A stretch of DNA of 12,923 nucleotides from Ophiosphaerella korrae (taxonomy: Eukaryota; Ascomycota; Dothideomycetes; Pleosporales; Phaeosphaeriaceae). Numbering within the stretch: the first letter of the stretch is position 1; each line of letters starts with the position of its first letter. The translations under genes were made by a program, and so were the position numbers. The notes under the pieces were generated by a model, which saw only the letters and a list, made by a program, of their open reading frames with translations, did not search any database and was not told where the DNA came from. The DNA lies in NCBI GenBank assembly GCA_028456385.1, contig JALNQF010000838.1, forward strand, positions 1 through 12,923, given 5' to 3'. Positions 9,435 through 12,923 of this stretch are shown here, one piece after another.

Positions 9435-9903
9435 TTATAGTAAACTAAGAAAATTAGTACTACTAATAATAAATACTAAGATATTAAGAACGTCTAATAT
9501 AACAAGAGCTAGAATAGCCTCTATAGTATCTTTAAGGTCTATCTTAGCCTCTAAGGTATAAGACTATTTAGATAATTTAGCGTTATTATAGGCCTTTAGC
9601 TTATAAAGACGCTCTATATAAGAATAAAGATCTACTAGCTTATAAAGAGTTAGCTTATACTTAGCCTTAGCCTCTATAAGCTATAATAATAGTATCTCTT
9701 AAGCCTAGTTAATAGCTTACCCTATATATCTTAGTAAGAAGAGACTATATAGAAATTAAGTACTTATACTCTACTAGAGAAATACCTAAAAGAGTATATT
9801 TATATTAAATATTAGTAAGAATATACTTACTATTATATTTACTATTCTTTAAGGAAATAAAATAAGTAAGCTTTATCTAAGTATAATAGGCGTAAGGAAA
9901 CAT
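9435..9903 (-). pseudogene. Possible antisense ORF between pol and 3' LTR
   Basis: On the minus strand an ATG at 9903-9901 (MFPYAYY...) opens a frame that is clear apart from a few RIP-type stops to about 9700. The neighbouring frame then continues to TAA at 9437-9435 with only about two stops in the last 88 codons, and it is charged and heptad-like (EAKAKYKLTLYKLVDLYSYI...), as in a coiled coil. The switch would need an indel or intron near 9690-9760. Caution: two plus-strand frames here are also fairly open once RIP stops are allowed, so composition could mislead. I recognise no family. It would be an extra antisense gene of this gypsy lineage or a captured host fragment. Confidence 0.35.
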
Positions 9904-10051
9904 TTTAACCCTATTACAAGTAATATAAGTAATAAGAAGAAGTTTATTATAATTAGAATAAGAAGATATAGAGAATAATAAAGAACTAGAAATAAATAAA
10001 AAAACTAGACTAATAACTTTAAGCCTAGAGTAAAGAAATAAAAACCTACCT
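9904..10051. other. Untranslated stretch before the polypurine tract
   Basis: No convincing frame is visible. The stretch is A-rich on the plus strand and leads into the polypurine tract, so it is most simply the 3' untranslated part of the gypsy element, or the 5' part of the minus-strand ORF's transcript if that is real. Confidence 0.4.
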
Positions 10052-10062
10052 AAAGAGAGGAA
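10052..10062 (+). promoter_or_regulatory. Polypurine tract (plus-strand primer)
   Basis: Eleven consecutive purines, AAAGAGAGGAA, end three bases before the 3' LTR. This is the expected position of the RNase-H-resistant primer for second-strand synthesis, and it supports the LTR start at 10066. Confidence 0.8.
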
Positions 10063-10065
10063 TAG

Positions 10066-10450
10066 TATTATAGCTATAATAAGGAAAAACTAATTTAAGC
10101 TAGTTAGCCCTACTATAGATAATAAAAGTACGTACAACTTATAAAGTAATAAACTTAACTAAGAAGCTAATTACAATAGAGATACGTAATAAATTCGCGA
10201 TTCGCGATTTTAGTAAATACAAAGTATAAAGCTAGCTAAGAGTCTAAATATATAGTTAGTAGTAATACCTATTACTAAGATAGTATTAGTAATTTAATTA
10301 TTAACTACAAGTAATAATACTAAGATAGTTATAAAATATCTTCTATTATTTATAGCTTATTATAGATTACTATATAAGCTTTTATTATTACCTTCTAATC
10401 TACTAATACTTATAGGCTACTAGGAAGTTAACTCTAGAGAGCCTATAATA
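10066..10450 (+). repeat. 3' LTR of the gypsy element
   Basis: This LTR is 385 bp, starts TATTATAG and ends CTATAATA, followed directly by the GTAGA duplication. It differs from the 5' LTR by about 25 transitions and no indels. It contains two adjacent TTCGCGA copies at 10194-10207, where the 5' LTR has one copy altered to TTCGCAA. Confidence 0.95.
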
Positions 10451-10455
10451 GTAGA
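10451..10455 (+). repeat. Target-site duplication (right), GTAGA
   Basis: Exact copy of 3528-3532. It fixes the right edge of the gypsy insertion. Confidence 0.95.
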
Positions 10456-11012
10456 GCTTACTTTATAAGATTATAAAGGGTAAGATAGACTAGCTAGCTA
10501 AGTTAATATACTTAATTATTATTACTTATTTATAATTACCTATCTATATAGTTACTATATAGCTAACTATTTTAGAGCTTATAATAACTTTTAATATTAT
10601 AGTAATTTCTATTATAAAGCTAGTTTTATTAAAGTTATAAATATTTAAGTTAAAAATACTATATAACTAATATACTACTTTTATAAGCTAAAACTATATA
10701 TAGATTATAACTAGGTTCTTAGATTTAGTACGCTAAGAGTAGAATTTCTTATTTTACTTTATCTAGAGCTCTAGCTAAGCTTTAATAAAGTATAATATCT
10801 AGTTCTTACTAACTAGCTAGAAAAGAAGCTTTTAGCTATATATAGTAAGTAGATTATCTACTATTTACTATATATTAATAATCTAGGGTAGAAATCTACG
10901 TTAGTTAAAGTCTAGGATCTAATCTACTAGAGCTTACTTTTCTATAGAGTATAGCTTTTATTTCTATATATTAGTAGTAGCTTATAAGAAAGAGCTATTA
11001 ATATAGCCTTTA
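10456..11012 (-). pseudogene. Fot1/pogo-type transposase relic, N-terminal part
   Basis: The minus strand reads, in one frame from about 11012 leftward: a helix-turn-helix remnant (YINSSFLQATT), LYSIEKQALV.RILDF for the family LSPIEEQALV, the CENP-B-like second HTH region ending VSKNWILYFIKAQPELQ-like, KFYSQRTKSKNLV for RAKCEDP.V, then YNFNKTSF for the hallmark YNFDETGF. Its catalytic Asp codon at 10628-10630 is now Asn. GNYKQVIII for GNREWVTVI and ILPFIILQ complete this half. The first ~50 codons expected of the family are missing: homology stops at 11012 where an LTR fragment begins. The second half lies at 2631-3532 beyond the gypsy insertion. Together they give about 485 codons against roughly 540 in the family. 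Confidence 0.88.
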
Positions 11013-11098
11013 TATTATAGCTATAATAAAAGAAAACTAGCTAGAGCTAATTAGCTTTACTATAGAAGATAATAATACGTATAACTTATAAAGTAATA
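11013..11098 (+). repeat. 5' fragment of a related gypsy-type LTR
   Basis: It begins TATTATAGCTATAATAAAAG at the same point as the intact LTRs and follows their first ~87 bp (AAAACTA..., TAGCTTTACTATAGA, ATAACTTATAAAGTAATA) at roughly 75-80 % identity by eye, then stops where the copia segment starts. It is more diverged than the gypsy LTR pair and is truncated on its right side. It lies in the same orientation as the LTR at 2104-2505. Confidence 0.75.
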
Positions 11099-11600
11099 TA
11101 TTACGAGATACGAGCTTAGGAATAAGTAGGAGATAATTATTAATTAAAGAGCTATCTAAGCTAGGCTACTTATATATAGTAGAGTAGCTTAAATAGCTTG
11201 TATAGCTTACTTACTACTATAGGCTTACCTAAATTATATAGAGTAGAGCTCTAACTTGTAATATACTCCTTAGGTAAGCTACGTAGTAGAGCTATTTAAT
11301 AAGTGTTGTAGTAGTTATCTAAACTTAGTTAAAAATAACTTTACTTATAATTCTATTTGTTTTAGGCTTATACGTAGGTGCTAAGCGCTTATACGCTACG
11401 CGTAGTATATTTAGAGTTTTCTTAGCCTTGTAAACTCTTTAGTAACTATTATTATAGCTATCGTAAGTTGCTATTTTTAAAGCTTTTAAAGCTTACTTTT
11501 TATATTAGTAATTATTATACTAACTCGTTCTTATAGAGTAAAGCTAAGAAAGCTACTTGTACTTATATATTTTACTCCTACACTACTTCTAAAGCTGCTG

Positions 11601-11654
<54 letters not shown>

Positions 11655-12476
11655 AGAAGAAAAAGAAGTATACTAAAAAGACTCTAGTACTATAGATACT
11701 CTTACCTCTACTCTTTTATACCTCTTCTCCTAAAGAGGTTATAAGTACTCTCTATAAGGAGCCTTACCTCTACTACGCTTATAGCGCGTTAGTAGGCTAC
11801 TCTAATAAGAGCTACTATAACTTCTTTAGAGAAGAGGTTTAGCGTTATATACGCTATACTACTAGTAGCTATAGCTACGTTCCTATATAAGTTAATTTAA
11901 AAAGCTACTCTAGCTCTTTAATTTACTACTTTAAGAGCTACTCTAGCTCTTTATCTAATATTAGTTAACTAACTTATATTATAGCCCTAAGATTACTTAC
12001 TACGCTACTATTACTCTTATTACTACCTAAGCCTATAAGGCTCTAGAGAGAGAGCTTAAAGCTCTCTAAAAGACTTTCTACGTACTACTTAGTAAGGTTA
12101 TAAAGAAGACTCTAGGTCTTTAGACTCTTCTACTACTTCTACCTCTACCTTAACCTATACCTATACCTACGCCTACTACTACTACTACTCTTACCTCTAC
12201 TTATAATCTTACTACTACTACGCTTACTAACGCTACCTTTATAATAGAGGCTGTTACTACTTTACTAGCTAGGGACGCTTAAGCTAAAGAGGCTTTTACG
12301 CGTTATCTACGCGTAAGGGCGCTTCTTAATAAGTTTATTAATCTTATATTTTAAATAAATACTCTATTTTAAGCTTAGCTCTAAGCTTTAGCTCTACGCT
12401 TTAGCGCTTTAATTTAAAGACTTCTTTATAGCTCTATATTCTACTTTTATAATTCTTATAACTTAAGCTTAGCTTA
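11099..12476 (-). pseudogene. Copia pol C-terminal extension relic with polyQ (right copy)
   Basis: After RNase H the same minus-strand frame runs on for about 460 codons to the end of the repeat, with no frame slip and only RIP-type stops. In order: a Leu/Gln/Lys-rich coiled-coil segment (QELQKQNIELQ near 12440), a strongly basic Arg/Lys/Gln helix (LKRRAKAQSQAQNR), a Val/Gly-rich low-complexity stretch near 12150-12260, a Ser/Gln-rich stretch, a basic RYKRSRGKAPYREYL patch near 11730-11780, polyQ at 11595-11654, and a Lys-rich part with RVYKAKKTLNILR and YKPKTNR near 11360-11440. Known copia Pol proteins normally end soon after RNase H. I recognise no domain. It could be a genuine extension, a fused captured ORF, or partly LTR that happens to read open. 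Confidence 0.5.
11595..11654 (-). repeat. (CTA)18(CTG)2 triplet run, polyQ on the minus strand
   Basis: On the minus strand this reads 18 TAG followed by 2 CAG triplets in the copia frame, so it was about 20 Gln codons before RIP. The two surviving CAGs show what the TAGs were. The left copy has 9 units. Confidence 0.88.
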
Positions 12477-12923
12477 TATATCTTTAAAGTTAAGGTAAGC
12501 TTTAAATCTCTTAAATTACTACTCTAGGAGGTACTTAGTTAGGCTATCTACTAGTATCTCGCTCGTTAGTATATAAGAAACTTAAAATAAGCCTCTAGCG
12601 TACTCTTGTCTTAGCTATATATTCTATATATCTACGTAACGTAAGTACGTTGTTACTCTCTTATTTTTACCTATAACAAGTCTAATTATTTACTAATTAT
12701 TATAGAAAATTATCTAAGTAGCTCCTAGGTCTAATATAAGCTTTTAAAAGAGCCTTTTTAGTACTATTACCTCTTTACTTACGTGCTTAAGTACAAGTAG
12801 CTTAGCTTTAGTAGTAGAGGTAGTTACTATAGCTTATTATACTACTTTCTATATTACTACTCTACTAAAGAGTATTACAATATAGCTATAAGATAAGTAG
12901 CGCGTTACTAGATTATTAGTAAA
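12477..12923 (-). pseudogene. Ty1/copia RNase H relic (right copy)
   Basis: The minus-strand frame starting at 12923 reads the RNase H domain: FTNNLVTRYLSYSYIVILF (family ...TRRS.HGYV..L), TTSTTKAKLL for LSTTEAE, a helix with KRLF.KL.LDLG, IIFYNNQ for IIFCDNQ, LRYVDI..I.LRQE for LRHVDI...WLRQE, and LTSEILVDSLTKYL for the terminal ADGLTK block. The N-terminal D-A-x-F motif seen in the left copy falls outside the window. Cys and His codons have become Tyr, and the CDN Asp is Asn. Confidence is high from the full motif order. Confidence 0.9.

Larger units (their letters stand above)
3533..10450 (+). mobile_element. Full-length Ty3/gypsy chromovirus, RIP-inactivated
   Basis: A 6,918-bp element with paired 385-bp LTRs, a 5-bp target duplication, a polypurine tract, and the order Gag - protease - RT - RNase H - integrase - chromodomain, which is diagnostic of Ty3/gypsy chromoviruses. 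The internal frame has dozens of RIP-type stops. It is inserted in the opposite orientation to the Fot1 transposase it interrupts. I could not identify a primer-binding site just after the 5' LTR: the sequence there does not begin with TGG or a RIP derivative I can match to a tRNA, and self-priming, as in Tf1, is a possibility I cannot test. Confidence 0.95.
11099..12923 (-). mobile_element. Ty1/copia retrotransposon, 3' portion (right copy), RIP-degraded
   Basis: Second copy of the segment at 201-1995, inverted, running off the window's right edge. It is the better preserved: residual CA, TG and CG remain (for example two CAG codons on the minus strand at 11595-11600 and CTTGTC near 12606), and its reading frame is unbroken by indels over the full 1,825 bp. 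It ends at 11099 at the same internal base as the left copy (minus-strand TAATA). I see no target duplication linking it to neighbouring sequence. Confidence 0.87.
11099..12923 (-). repeat. Right arm of the ~1.8-kb inverted repeat
   Basis: Reverse complement of 201-1995. The counterpart of positions 3-200 must lie to the right of this window if the copy is complete. About 9.1 kb separates the arms. Confidence 0.9.

Noticed and set aside
10456..11012. A plus-strand host gene interrupted by the gypsy element
   Set aside because: A plus-strand frame crosses the insertion with few stops, but the minus strand gives the full Fot1 motif series (YNFDETGF-like, QPLDV-like), so the plus-strand frame is a shadow.
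11099..12476. Plus-strand ORF in the copia extension region
   Set aside because: A plus-strand frame is also fairly open, but it is the antisense of the better-supported frame that continues directly from RNase H, and it carries no recognisable motif.
1..12923. Intact host or cellular genes
   Set aside because: Every frame long enough to matter is either interrupted by RIP-type stops or belongs to a recognisable transposon. Short open frames fit chance in TA-rich sequence.
201..12923. One giant DNA transposon with ~1.8-kb terminal inverted repeats
   Set aside because: The arms encode copia RNase H reading inward on both sides and continue past the window's right edge, so they are two retrotransposon copies in opposite orientation.

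Overview
This window looks like a transposon graveyard from a filamentous ascomycete (Pezizomycotina), in an AT-rich, heterochromatic block heavily altered by repeat-induced point mutation (RIP, C-to-T changes favouring CpA). The dinucleotides CA and TG are almost absent, TA is everywhere, and nearly every recognisable Gln, Trp, Cys or His codon has become a stop or a Tyr codon (CAA/CAG/TGG to TAA/TAG, TGC/CAC to TAC). I see no intact gene, tRNA, rRNA or CRISPR array. Every element was identified by reading through the RIP stops in one frame and recognising family motifs.

Layout. (1) 1-1995, plus strand: 3' part of a Ty1/copia retrotransposon, with the end of reverse transcriptase, RNase H, then a long unusual C-terminal extension with a coiled coil and a polyQ tract. 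(2) 1996-2103: noncoding AT-rich spacer with a perfect hairpin and an A11 run. (3) 2104-2505: decayed LTR related to the gypsy LTRs below. (4) 2631-3532 and 10456-11012, minus strand: one Fot1/pogo-type DNA transposase, split by an insertion. (5) 3533-10450, plus strand: an essentially full-length Ty3/gypsy chromovirus (385-bp LTRs, 5-bp target duplication GTAGA; Gag with two zinc knuckles, protease, RT, RNase H, integrase, chromodomain), plus a possible antisense ORF between pol and the 3' LTR. (6) 11013-11098: first part of another related LTR. (7) 11099-12923, minus strand: a second copy of the copia segment, inverted relative to the first and running off the right edge.

How it fits together. 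The gypsy element is a late arrival: its LTRs, polypurine tract and target duplication are intact, and it splits the transposase frame cleanly. The two copia segments lie tail to tail, end at the same base of their shared sequence, and form a roughly 1.8-kb imperfect inverted repeat around the stack. The right arm and the gypsy LTR pair show that decay was mostly transitions. Nothing here should encode working protein. The likely biological role is as RIP-silenced heterochromatin, with the chromodomain relic showing that the gypsy family probably preferred such chromatin. The parts that do not match a textbook element are the copia C-terminal extension, the antisense ORF, and the paired LTR fragments flanking the Fot1 relic.
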